From positions 40,121 through 104,120 of the forward strand of contig PKUV01000140.1 in assembly GCA_003131315.1 (NCBI GenBank): DNA of 64,000 nucleotides, read 5' to 3'. Shown here piece after piece: positions 53,142-61,589 of this stretch. A program made the translations under genes and the position numbers. Position 1 is the first letter of the stretch, and every line of letters begins with the position of its first letter. The notes under the pieces are model-generated. The model was not told the DNA's origin. It saw only the letters and a list, made by a program, of their open reading frames with translations, and made no database searches. Origin of the DNA: Acidobacteriaceae bacterium (GTDB taxonomy: Bacteria; Acidobacteriota; Terriglobia; Terriglobales; Acidobacteriaceae).

Positions 53142-53221
53142 TGTCATCCTGAGCGAAGCGAAGGACCTATGCATTCTGGCGGATTCAAATACATAGGTCC
53201 TTCGCTTCGCTCAGGATGACA
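53142..53221. terminator. Perfect 30-bp inverted repeat between convergent genes
   Basis: TGTCATCCTGAGCGAAGCGA with AGGACCTATG (53142-53171) and its exact complement (53192-53221) enclose a 20-base loop. It lies between convergent thiolase and histidine-kinase genes, so it can act as a two-way terminator. Confidence 0.75.
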
Positions 53222-53244
53222 ATCTAAAGTTAATCATCCATCCT

Positions 53245-55383
53245 CTAACCCGCCGCTGGGACCGACTCTGCCGGCGCCGTCACCGGCAGCGTGATCGTGA
53301 ACACCGCTCCTCCACCCGGGGCCGAGGCGGCTTCGATGTTCCCTCCATGCTCGCGCAGCACGGTCTTGCAGATGCTCAGTCCCAGGCCGGTGCCGCGACC
53401 GGGCCGCTTGGTGGTGAAGAACGGATCAAAAATGTGCGCCAGGTTTTCGGGTGCGATTCCTGGGCCATCATCCTGAAACACGATCCATACAGAGTCGGGC
53501 TTGCGTCCGATGCGCACACGAATCGTGCCTTTCTCCCGGCTTTCGCGGATCGCCTGCTCCGCATTCAGCAGGAGGTTCAAGAACACCTGCATCAATTGAT
53601 TGGGATCGGCCACGATCGCGGGTATCGCCGGTTCTTGCAGAAAGTCCACCGTGATGTTGCTCTTGCGCAGTGGATACGCTTGCATCTGCACGGTACGCTG
53701 CACGAGCTCATTCAGATTGACCTGGCTGCGTCCCGGAGCCGGCGGCCGGGCGAAGTATTGCAAGTTCTGCACGATTTCGGCCGCGCGCCGCGCCTCCTGG
53801 CGCAGAGCTGCAATCGGCTTGCGCGCGGGTTCGCTGACCTCCAATTCCTGCAGCAGTTCGGAATTGCCCAGGATGACGGTCAGCGGATTATTGAGCTCGT
53901 GTGCGAAGCCGCCGATCATCTGCCCCATGGCCGCGAGACGTTCGCTCTGAATAATCTGCTGCTCCAGCTTTTTCTCCATCGTCACGTCGCGGACGGAGAT
54001 GATCACGCCCGCTGGCTTGCCTTCGGCATCCAGCAATGGACTCGCCATGCCCAGCATCGTGCGCCAACTGCCGTCCTGGTGCCGGGAGCCGTATTCGCAT
54101 GAGGTCCGCGAACTCTGACCGGTCGCGACGGTCCGGTAGAGCGCAGCTAGTTCCGGTGAAGTATTCTCCACATCCTCCACGTTCTTGCCCATGAGATGCT
54201 CCGGCCCGTACCCGAGGAGCTCGCCTATGCGCGCGCTCACGAACGTGTACTGCCCCTTCAGATCGAGCACAAGAATCAGATCCGGAAAACTTTCCAGCAG
54301 GTGCCGCCGGAACTCTTCCTGCCGCCGCAACTGCCGCTCCAGCGCGCGCTTCTCAGTGACGTCCACCAGCGTGCCCTGGTAACGGACAATCCGTCCCGCT
54401 TCCATCACGCCGCTCGATGTATCCACGCACACCGCGATTCCGCCATCTTTTCTTTTCAGCCGAACCTCGCGGGTGCGAGTGCGGCCGCTCTGACTTCCCG
54501 CGCGTCCCAGCACCGGCTCCCCGCCAGCATCGACACTCAGTTGCTCCGGCGGCAGGTTCAACAACTCTTCTTTGCTCTCGTATCCCAAAATCGTCACCAG
54601 CGCCGGGTTCACCTCGAGCAGCTTGCCTTCCGGATTGCTGATGTACACGCCTTCCTGCAGAGATTCGAACAACTGCGTGAAGCGCTGCTCCTTCTCGCGA
54701 TGCCCGGTGACGTCGCGCGCCAGCACACTCACTCCGGTCACATCGTCGCCCTTGACGATGGCATTGACCACGCAGTCGTAGTAAAGCCGCCGGGAGTCGT
54801 TCTTAAGGTGGACCTCGACCACTCCCGACCAGTTCCGCTTCTCCAGGAACCGTGCCATGCTCCCGGACGCCTCCGTATGCAGGGGCGCGCCCAGGAATTC
54901 CTCAAGTTTGTGACCAACCAGCTGGGAATATGGCACACCGAAAATTTCCGCGGTCCGCCGGTTTACCGTTCGCAGGGTTCCATCGAGGGAGATAGCGAGC
55001 GCCACGTCATCCAGAGAATCGATCAGCTCCTTGAAGTTGCGCTGCGAACGCATAATCAATTGGCCCAACCGATCCAGTTGCTCTTCCGAGGGTGTGACTC
55101 CCGCCTGATTCTGAAAGCCCTTCAGAATCTGCTTGAGTTCCGAAACCTCGCGCTTGCGCCCGAAAGCATAGGTGGCAAACAAGATGGCGAGCAAGAAGAG
55201 TCCGGCCGGAATTGCCCACAGCCGGTAAGGAAGGTCTTTCAGTTGTTCCCACGACAACGCCGCCACCGCCGCCGCAAACAAAACGAGCAGGCCCAGCGCC
55301 CATCGCCACAACTGGCTCTCTTCGCGTTCCAGCCGGTTTGACGCGGAATCGGGCCGGTTTGGAGTGGAACCTTCGTCGAGCAT
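53245..55383 (-). CDS. PAS-domain sensor histidine kinase
   Basis: The 712-residue protein has two membrane helices near residues 27-45 and 58-78, then three PAS domains (about 115-235, 240-355 and 365-480) that may sense redox or a ligand. The HisKA domain carries its His in GGFAHELNNPL near 495, and the ATPase has NLLLNAEQAI, DDGPGIAPEN and GTGLGLSICKT. No response regulator is adjacent, so it is an orphan kinase. Confidence 0.9.
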   Translation of the reverse strand: MLDEGSTPNRPDSASNRLEREESQLWRWALGLLVLFAAAVAALSWEQLKDLPYRLWAIPAGLFLLAILFATYAFGRKREVSELKQILKGFQNQAGVTPSEEQLDRLGQLIMRSQRNFKELIDSLDDVALAISLDGTLRTVNRRTAEIFGVPYSQLVGHKLEEFLGAPLHTEASGSMARFLEKRNWSGVVEVHLKNDSRRLYYDCVVNAIVKGDDVTGVSVLARDVTGHREKEQRFTQLFESLQEGVYISNPEGKLLEVNPALVTILGYESKEELLNLPPEQLSVDAGGEPVLGRAGSQSGRTRTREVRLKRKDGGIAVCVDTSSGVMEAGRIVRYQGTLVDVTEKRALERQLRRQEEFRRHLLESFPDLILVLDLKGQYTFVSARIGELLGYGPEHLMGKNVEDVENTSPELAALYRTVATGQSSRTSCEYGSRHQDGSWRTMLGMASPLLDAEGKPAGVIISVRDVTMEKKLEQQIIQSERLAAMGQMIGGFAHELNNPLTVILGNSELLQELEVSEPARKPIAALRQEARRAAEIVQNLQYFARPPAPGRSQVNLNELVQRTVQMQAYPLRKSNITVDFLQEPAIPAIVADPNQLMQVFLNLLLNAEQAIRESREKGTIRVRIGRKPDSVWIVFQDDGPGIAPENLAHIFDPFFTTKRPGRGTGLGLSICKTVLREHGGNIEAASAPGGGAVFTITLPVTAPAESVPAAG

Positions 55384-55611
55384 CGGGGACTCCGCTGGCG
55401 CGAAGACGATTTTCTCAATAACTATCCATCGTTTCCGCCAGATTGCCCCTAGCGTAGCACCGAAAGCGACGGTTCACGATAGAACGTTCCATACCGTTCC
55501 ATCACGGTAACGGGGTGATGCCCATCACAGCGGTCCGGTTTTGCGCCAGCTATGATGTCGGCAAGGATCTCCCATCCTCGTTGTCTCCTTCGTGTGCCCA
55601 CTGGTGTCCCT

Positions 55612-57159
55612 ATGCTCTATAAAACCCTGAGTGCCGCCGTTTACGGCGTTGACGCGAACATTATTGAAGTGGAAGTGGATGTCTCTGGCGTCAAAATGAC
55701 GGAAGATCACTTTCACACCGTCGGCCTGCCCGATGCTGCTGTCCGTGAAAGCCGCGACCGGGTCCGCTCGGCACTGAAAAACTGCGGCTACGACATTCCA
55801 CCCACCCAGATCACCATCAATCTGGCGCCTGCCGACATTCGTAAGGAAGGTTCCGGCTTCGACCTACCCATGGCGCTCGGCATTCTCGGCGCGTATGGCG
55901 GTCTGAATAAGAAGGAGATCCCCGACGCGTTGTTTGTCGGCGAACTTTCCCTCGACGGAAGCCTGCGCGGAGTCCGTGGCGCTTTGCCCATCGCGATCGA
56001 GGCCCGTCGAACGAAGGTGAAACGCCTGATCGTGCCCGAAGTCAACGCTCGCGAAGCTGCCATGGTCGGTGGCGTTGAGGTCTACCCCGTCAAGTCACTG
56101 CTCGAAGTCATTCATTTCATCAATTCCGGCAACGGCGTTTCCCGCCTGCAGGTCGACACCGATCAACTGCTCAGCCAGGCGCAGCAATTCCATGTGGATT
56201 TCAAAGACGTTCGCGGCCAGCAAACCGCCAAGCGCGCTCTCGAAGTCGCTTGCGCCGGCGGTCACAACATTCTGATGATCGGGCCTCCAGGATCCGGAAA
56301 AACGATGCTTGCGAAACGCATGCCGACCATCCTGCCGCCTTTTACCTTCGAAGAAGCGCTCGAGACCACTAAGATTCACAGTGTGGCGGGCGTGCTCGAC
56401 GCGCGTGCCGGACTGGTCGGCCTGCGCCCTTTCCGCGCGCCTCATCACACCATCTCTGACGCAGGTCTGATCGGCGGGGGCGCGATCCCCCGGCCGGGCG
56501 AAGTTTCGCTCGCTCACAATGGCGTTCTGTTTCTCGACGAACTTCCCGAATTCCCGCGCAATGTTCTTGAAGTCATGCGCCAGCCGCTCGAAGACGGTAC
56601 CGTCTGCATCGCGCGGGCCGCCATGTCGCTGACCTTCCCCGCGCGCTTCATGCTCGCCGCCGCCATGAACCCCTGTCCCTGCGGATTTCACAACGACCGC
56701 ACCCGCGAATGCCACTGCACACCGCCCATGATCCAGCGCTACATTTCCAAGATCTCAGGGCCACTGCTCGACCGCATCGACATCCACATTGACGTCCCGG
56801 CGGTGAACTACAAAGAAATGCGCAGCACGACGGAGCCGGAAAGTTCAGCCAAGATCCTCGACCGCGTCATCCGCGCCCGTGAGATCCAGTTGGCCCGCTT
56901 TTCGTCCGGACTCCAAAAACTCTACTGCAACGCCCAAATGCCGCCGCAGTTCATTCGCAAATTCTGCGAGCTCTCCGCCGATTGTGAGCGCCTGCTCGAA
57001 CGCGCCATGGCCCAGCAAGGACTCAGTGCCCGCGCCCATGACCGCATCCTGAAAGTCGCACGCACGATTGCCGACCTCGACGCCACTCCGCAACTCGAAC
57101 CCAAACACATCGCCGAGGCGATTCAATACAGGACGCTGGATCGCACGTTCTGGGCGTGA
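55612..57159 (+). CDS. YifB/ComM family AAA+ ATPase (Mg-chelatase-like)
   Basis: The 515-residue protein has a Lon-protease-like N-terminus ([20 protein letters not shown], then '[19 protein letters not shown]'), a Walker A ([10 protein letters not shown] near residue 220), a Walker B (FLDELPEF near 308) and Cys-rich stretch [14 protein letters not shown] near 360. ComM acts as a branch-migration helicase in natural transformation. Twenty further codons are open upstream, but this Met opens the family. No strong ribosome site is seen. Confidence 0.92.
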   Translation: MLYKTLSAAVYGVDANIIEVEVDVSGVKMTEDHFHTVGLPDAAVRESRDRVRSALKNCGYDIPPTQITINLAPADIRKEGSGFDLPMALGILGAYGGLNKKEIPDALFVGELSLDGSLRGVRGALPIAIEARRTKVKRLIVPEVNAREAAMVGGVEVYPVKSLLEVIHFINSGNGVSRLQVDTDQLLSQAQQFHVDFKDVRGQQTAKRALEVACAGGHNILMIGPPGSGKTMLAKRMPTILPPFTFEEALETTKIHSVAGVLDARAGLVGLRPFRAPHHTISDAGLIGGGAIPRPGEVSLAHNGVLFLDELPEFPRNVLEVMRQPLEDGTVCIARAAMSLTFPARFMLAAAMNPCPCGFHNDRTRECHCTPPMIQRYISKISGPLLDRIDIHIDVPAVNYKEMRSTTEPESSAKILDRVIRAREIQLARFSSGLQKLYCNAQMPPQFIRKFCELSADCERLLERAMAQQGLSARAHDRILKVARTIADLDATPQLEPKHIAEAIQYRTLDRTFWA

Positions 57160-57165
57160 GGGGAA

Positions 57166-57267
57166 GGATTGAATCATTGAGGGATTGAGTCATTGAATCA
57201 TTGGGTGATCGGGAGTTTGGGTAGGAAAAATGGCCCGATGACTCAATGATTTCAATGCCTCAATGAC
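57166..57267. repeat. Word hairpin, TTGAATCATTGAG family
   Basis: Left words TTGAATCATTGAGGGATTG and the complement GACTCAATGATTTCAATGCC with a loop of about 45 bases lie between convergent yifB and higA. Same words as at 33628. Confidence 0.75.
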
Positions 57268-57326
57268 CCGACAGTTTCGCTTCAGTCGTCCGCCGTCCCG
57301 GCAGTGGAGGCGCCGAGGATGTCAAA

Positions 57327-57626
57327 TCAGGCTGAGGCAAGCTTCTTTTGCAGCCGGACCGGGAACGGTCTGATTCTTGGCAGCCTGTTTTTCTTGGCCT
57401 TCCAAAGATCGTAATTGAGTTGCATCCTCAGCCAAAACTCGGGAGGCGTGTACGGCATCGCCTTGGCGAGCCGCACGCTCATCACCGCTGAAATACCGGC
57501 GCGGCCGTTAAGTATCCGGGATAGATTCGGCCGCGTCACCCCAAGGCGCTTGGCCGCTTCCTTCACCGTCATGTCGCCCAGGTAATCTTTCAAGACTTCG
57601 CCGGGATGGGATGGATGGAAAAGCAT
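57327..57626 (-). CDS. higA: HigA-type antitoxin
   Basis: The 99-residue helix-turn-helix protein matches HigA antitoxins (HPGEVLKDYLGDMTVKEAAK, then RLGVTRPNLSRILNGRAGIS). It follows the toxin gene by nine bases on the same strand, the usual higB-higA order, and should repress the pair. Confidence 0.92.
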   Translation of the reverse strand: MLFHPSHPGEVLKDYLGDMTVKEAAKRLGVTRPNLSRILNGRAGISAVMSVRLAKAMPYTPPEFWLRMQLNYDLWKAKKNRLPRIRPFPVRLQKKLASA

Positions 57627-57635
57627 ACTTAGCTC

Positions 57636-57929
57636 CTAGTGGTAATCCTTGTAATCGTATTCCTTGTAATCAAGGAGAATCGCGTCCTCGCCCTCGAACG
57701 CAAACGTGAGCCGCCAGTTTCCGCTCACCCGCACCGCCCAGTGCCCCTCCAGTTCGCCCTTGAGCGGGTGCAGGGCATAGCCGGGCGCATTCAGGTTGGC
57801 CGGGCAGGTGGCCGCATCCGAAGCGGACAAGATCCTTTTGAGCCGGTTTGCGTGTTCTGGCTGAATGCCAGCCTTCGAGCCGGTTTCGGCAAACTGCTTA
57901 ACGCCTTTGTGCCGATAGCTCTTCAGCAT
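57636..57929 (-). CDS. higB: HigB-type (RelE-like) mRNA interferase toxin
   Basis: The 97-residue protein has the RelE/HigB fold (LKRILSASDAATCPANLNAP, then LHPLKGELEGHWAVRVSGNW, ending YKEYDYKDYH). It cleaves mRNA in the ribosome. Met-13 of the open frame is taken as start. Confidence 0.9.
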   Translation of the reverse strand: MLKSYRHKGVKQFAETGSKAGIQPEHANRLKRILSASDAATCPANLNAPGYALHPLKGELEGHWAVRVSGNWRLTFAFEGEDAILLDYKEYDYKDYH

Positions 57930-58137
57930 GTGTAAAGTGTACCGATACACGATACTATTTATCAAGGGAAGTCCGCGAACGGTCGACTCTAGCGACCGGC
58001 GATGGTGATGAGCTAGGTTCGGCGATCATTGCACAAGGGACCCCTTTGTGAGACGGACGTTCGCTCACGCTTCTCTCGGAACCAACTCTATGAAACCGTC
58101 TTCACCGCGCACTTTATAATTCAACCCGGAGGTCTCA

Positions 58138-58586
58138 TGGGCGGATGGGGAACGGGCAGCTTCGAGAACGATGACGCGCAGGATTTCCTGGGCGAGCTGA
58201 AAGCGCTCAGCATCGACGATCTGAAACAGAGACTGGCACGCGCCGCCGATCAGGATGGCTATCTCGAAGCGCCGGAGAGCAGTGCCGCAGTGGCGGCGTC
58301 CGAAGTGGTCGCGGCGCTCGTCGTCGCAGCAAAAAATGAGGCGTCGTCGTACGCAGCCCCGCGGCAGATTGGGGATTGGATAAGTAACAACGATGTCGCT
58401 GTTTCGCCCGATTTGGTTGACCTCGCACGCCGCGCGGTGGAACGGGTGCGAACCAACTCCGAACTCAAAGACTTGTGGCTCCAGGCGGAGGGGGCTGAAC
58501 GAGTGGAGCGCGGCGCTTCGCGAACTGGAAGGAAGACTTGGCGGGTAAGTCCATGTCAGAGGTATGAGGTCAGATTGCAGAGGTAA
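58138..58586 (+). CDS. DUF4259 protein with a likely frameshift
   Basis: The protein opens MGGWGTGSFENDDAQDFLGE, typical of DUF4259, a family of unknown function. A GGAGG lies four bases before the ATG. At a run of five G (58490-58494) the frame appears shifted: as read the tail is unlike the family, but omitting one G gives GLNEWSAALRELEGRLGG and a stop at 58546-58548, the natural family ending. Either a real mutation or a homopolymer error. Confidence 0.75.
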
Positions 58587-58650
58587 GAATCAAATCTCCA
58601 ACCGGCCCGCAAGCGAGCTTTACCTCTTCAATCTGACCTCATACCTCTGA
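58556..58650. repeat. Word hairpin, CAGAGGTCAGATTGCAG family
   Basis: Left words GTCAGAGGTATGAGGTCAG and the complement CTGACCTCATACCTCTGACC with a loop of about 40 bases lie between convergent DUF4259 and sigma-54 activator genes. Confidence 0.8.
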
Positions 58651-58659
58651 CCTCTTGAT

Positions 58660-59745
58660 TCAGTCGGCCGCGGCCCCGCTAGTTGAATTGCTGTTGTTGC
58701 CGCTGTTGTTCTTCTCCGCCTGCCGCAGACGCAGGGCACGGTTCGAGGGCAAGCCGGCATCGCGGATCTTGTAAAGCAGGGCGCGATAGCTGATGCCCAG
58801 CGTGCGGGCTGACTGCTTACGGTTCCAGTGGTGCTGTTGCAGCACCTTCAGGATGACCTTACGCTCCAGTTCGCGCACGCACTGGCGCGTAAGCTTCTTC
58901 AGAGAAATCGGCCCGTCCAGCGAGATCTCCTGATTGAAAAAGTCTGGCTCGCGTGCCACCATGTCGTTGGTGATCACTTCCTCGTGGCCCAGGATCACGT
59001 AGCGCTTGATCAGGTTTTCCAGTTCGCGGATGTTTCCCGGCCAGTGATATTTCTGCAGCACCGCCAGCACTTCATTCGACAGAGGCCGTGCCCGGCAGTT
59101 GAACTTGCGGTTGTAGTATTCGAGGAAGTAGCTGCACAAATCTTCAATGTCGCCACGGCGTTCCCGCAGCGCCGGCATGCGTATATTCACCACGTTGATG
59201 CGGTAGTAAAGATCCTGGCGGAAAGTCCCCGATTCGATCTCCGCTTCCAGTTGGCGGTTGGTCGCGCACACCACCCGCACCTCAACCTTCTTGTCTTCCT
59301 GGGCGCCGATCCGGCAGAACTGCCCATCCTGCAAAAGTTGCAAGAGCTTCGATTGCAGCGATGGGTCAAGCTCGGAAATCTCGTCGAGAAACAATGTCCC
59401 GCGGTGGGCCAGTTCGACCCGTCCTGGCTTCGACCCAACGGCCCCCGTAAAGGCTCCTCTTTCGTAGCCGAACAGTTCGCTTTCCAGCAGCGTCCCGGGA
59501 ATCGCCGGGCAGTTCACCTTTACATACGGCCCGGTCTTCCACGGAGACAGTCCATGGATGAGCCGGGCAACGATGTCTTTCCCGGTGCCGCTCTCGCCGG
59601 TAATAAGGACCGGAACGTTAGCGGCGGCTACTTTGCCCAGCCGCGAACGAACCGCCTGCATGACCTCAGAGTGGCCAAAGATGATGTTGTCAGGGGGAAC
59701 CTCGCCCAGCGACTGCGCCAGAGAACTTACCGAAAGTGTCGTCAT
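58660..59745 (-). CDS. Sigma-54-dependent transcription activator without receiver
   Basis: The 361-residue protein is an AAA+ activator of RpoN with no N-terminal regulatory domain. It has the Walker A GESGTGKD near residue 48, GAFTGAVGSKPG near 100 for sigma-54 contact, GTLFLDEI near 120 and a Fis-type helix-turn-helix (RKQSARTLGISYRALLYKIR) near 320. Lack of a receiver suggests control by amount or by a partner. The dyads upstream may be its sites. A start 13 codons upstream is also possible. Confidence 0.9.
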   Translation of the reverse strand: MTTLSVSSLAQSLGEVPPDNIIFGHSEVMQAVRSRLGKVAAANVPVLITGESGTGKDIVARLIHGLSPWKTGPYVKVNCPAIPGTLLESELFGYERGAFTGAVGSKPGRVELAHRGTLFLDEISELDPSLQSKLLQLLQDGQFCRIGAQEDKKVEVRVVCATNRQLEAEIESGTFRQDLYYRINVVNIRMPALRERRGDIEDLCSYFLEYYNRKFNCRARPLSNEVLAVLQKYHWPGNIRELENLIKRYVILGHEEVITNDMVAREPDFFNQEISLDGPISLKKLTRQCVRELERKVILKVLQQHHWNRKQSARTLGISYRALLYKIRDAGLPSNRALRLRQAEKNNSGNNSNSTSGAAAD

Positions 59746-59765
59746 AAGACTGAATACCCCATTGC

Positions 59766-59926
59766 GGTGAATGTTCACCCGCATGCACTAAAAGTGCATC
59801 CCAAGTACCAAACCGGGGAGGAGAGCAGAACGACCTGGAAGGTTCCCATTAAATGCTCCACTTATGAATGGCTTAGAGTGATGATATCGCAGGAGCGAGA
59901 ATATCCGGCATGGCACCAAAGTGCCA
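59766..59926. promoter_or_regulatory. Three perfect dyads upstream of the activator
   Basis: GGTGAA-TG-TTCACC (59766-59779), ATGCACT-AAA-AGTGCAT (59783-59799) and TGGCAC-CAAA-GTGCCA (59911-59926) are perfect palindromes. The last two share the form GCAC...GTGC. They may be binding sites for this activator or for its regulator. Confidence 0.45.
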
Positions 59927-59958
59927 TTCTGAGACAGACTTGGGAAGGGAAAAATAGT

Positions 59959-60342
59959 TCACACTGCGGAACCCACTTTCCTCAAATGCTTACCGGAAAC
60001 AGCCGCCGCGTCGGTGCTCAGTGGGCGGACGAACTTCAAACCTAGAAGATGGTAGTCATCGAGGTGCGTAACCCACACGGCTTTCGCGCGCATGATCCGC
60101 GAAGAGGTCTTCAAACCGTTGGCGGGCCCGATTGGAGCGCTCGGAATCTCCAACGAAACCAGTGCCGATTTGGGCAAAGAACGGCGAACTACCACCATCG
60201 CGCCCCCAGGAGAGACGTTAATGGCCGTGGCAAACTCCAGCGAATCCTTGCCGCTTCCGTCGCGAGTGCGGATAAAAACCGGAATGGCGAGCTGTAACCG
60301 TGCCCACTTGCGTTCTTCCTTGTTCGATAAGCTACGAGGCAC
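59959..60342 (-). CDS. PilZ-domain protein
   Basis: The 127-residue protein is a single PilZ domain, a c-di-GMP sensor. The ATAINVSPGGAMVVVR stretch near residue 45 corresponds to the D/NxSxxG motif, and an upstream Arg pair could be KWARLQLAIP. The C-terminus continues with beta strands (VWVTHLDDYHLLGLKF). Ligand binding depends on the RxxxR motif, which is weak here. It is next to the sigma-54 activator. Confidence 0.8.
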   Translation of the reverse strand: MPRSLSNKEERKWARLQLAIPVFIRTRDGSGKDSLEFATAINVSPGGAMVVVRRSLPKSALVSLEIPSAPIGPANGLKTSSRIMRAKAVWVTHLDDYHLLGLKFVRPLSTDAAAVSGKHLRKVGSAV

Positions 60343-60659
60343 GTGTCTGCACCACCATAAAGAGGTATTAGCACCCTTAAGACCGCACCTCAGGGGCCAA
60401 ACTCGGAGAGGAGTCGAACCTGACTGGAATCACTCCAAACCTCGCCACCAGCAGGGAGATTACCGAAGTAACTTCACAGCCTTGGAATTTGTCAATGACC
60501 ACAGGTCATACCAATAAAGTGCAACGTTTTTCGCTTCGTACCTGTTTGGGGGCTGTTTCCAATTGACAGTCTGGTGCACCTGACATAGGATCAACGCATC
60601 CCCCACGTTCTGACGGTAGTAGAGTTTCCCTCCCCAATACAGGCGTTAGTTGGTTCTCC
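60343..60659. other. Divergent intergenic region
   Basis: This 317-base region between the PilZ and histidine-kinase genes carries the promoter at 60563. No gene or repeat is recognised elsewhere in it. Confidence 0.4.
60563..60591 (+). promoter_or_regulatory. Sigma-70 promoter of the kinase/NtrC operon
   Basis: TTGACA (60563-60568), a 17-base spacer and TAGGAT (60586-60591) fit consensus, giving a leader of about 60 bases. Confidence 0.65.
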
Positions 60660-61589
60660 ATGGCTTCGATGTCCGAAAAAAGCCCAGCCGTCGCCCCCAC
60701 TGGCACTAATCCGAAGGATCGTCTGCCGTCAAACGCCACGGCCCTGGTTTCCGCGCCCAGCTCTGCGGACGATGCGGCAGGCGAGCTCGAACAATTGCGC
60801 GATCATTTCCGCAAGACCACGAACGCTTTGGCTTCCGCTGCCCACGACCTCAAGACGCCCCTGGCGATTCTCAACGGCTATATTGAACTGTTGCAAAGTC
60901 AGAAGCTCGGACCGCTCAATGACCGCCAGCGCGAAGTGATGGGCGACATGTTTTTGAGCGGACAGCGCTTGCAGCAATTCATTCAGGACTTCCTGACCTT
61001 CAGCGCGCTCGAAACCGGCGGACTCCGCATGCAGTACGTGGAAGGCGACATGAACGCCTGCCTCTCTGAAGTTTGCCGGCTCTGGTCAGGCCGGTTTCAG
61101 GAGCGCGGCCTCGCCCTGTATTTCCTGGCCAATGACAAACTGACGCCATTTGCATTCGATGCGCCCAAGATCCAGCGCGTGATTTCCAATCTTCTGGAGA
61201 ATGCCTCCAAGTACACACCTCAAGGCGGCACTATCTGGCTGCACGCCGAACCCCATATGTGGGAGCGTCGCAGCGTGAGCAAGTCCGCATCCAATGGAGA
61301 CCGCCGCCGTCAATTGACGAACGTGCCGAACGCTGTCAAAGTCAGCGTTGCCGATACCGGCCCGGGAATTCGGCCGGAGTTTCACATGGAAATCTTCGAT
61401 GATTTCTTCCGCCTGCCCGGCAGCGAATCGGCCGAGGGCATGGGCCTCGGACTCGCCATTTCCCGCCGCCTTCTCCAAGGCATGGGCGGCAAGATCTGGG
61501 TCGAAAGCGAACCGGGCGCAGGGTGCAAGTTTTCTTTTCTCGTCCCCATGAAACCAATTCTGAGCAGTCCGCCGCGAGGAACCAAATGA
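60660..61589 (+). CDS. Soluble sensor histidine kinase
   Basis: The 309-residue cytoplasmic kinase has no membrane segment or sensing domain. It has the phospho-acceptor His in SAAHDLKTPL near residue 62, NLLENASKY near 180, VADTGPGIRPE near 232 and GMGLGLAISRRLL near 262. Its stop codon overlaps the NtrC-type regulator's start (ATGA), so they form a two-component pair. Confidence 0.92.
   Translation: MASMSEKSPAVAPTGTNPKDRLPSNATALVSAPSSADDAAGELEQLRDHFRKTTNALASAAHDLKTPLAILNGYIELLQSQKLGPLNDRQREVMGDMFLSGQRLQQFIQDFLTFSALETGGLRMQYVEGDMNACLSEVCRLWSGRFQERGLALYFLANDKLTPFAFDAPKIQRVISNLLENASKYTPQGGTIWLHAEPHMWERRSVSKSASNGDRRRQLTNVPNAVKVSVADTGPGIRPEFHMEIFDDFFRLPGSESAEGMGLGLAISRRLLQGMGGKIWVESEPGAGCKFSFLVPMKPILSSPPRGTK

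Noticed and set aside
54196..55341. 381-residue reading frame on the plus strand
   Set aside because: Antisense to the PAS histidine kinase, and low-complexity in His/Arg/Gln.
6719..58650. CRISPR-like spacing of short repeats
   Set aside because: Word repeats are imperfect, tandem without uniform spacers, inverted in the second arm and not near cas genes.
59911..59926. Sigma-54 promoter at TGGCACCAAAGTGCCA
   Set aside because: The spacing between GG and GC is nine, not ten bases, so it fits a dyad better than a -24/-12 promoter.
58828..60045. 405-residue reading frame on the plus strand
   Set aside because: Antisense to the sigma-54 activator, and shows no protein features.
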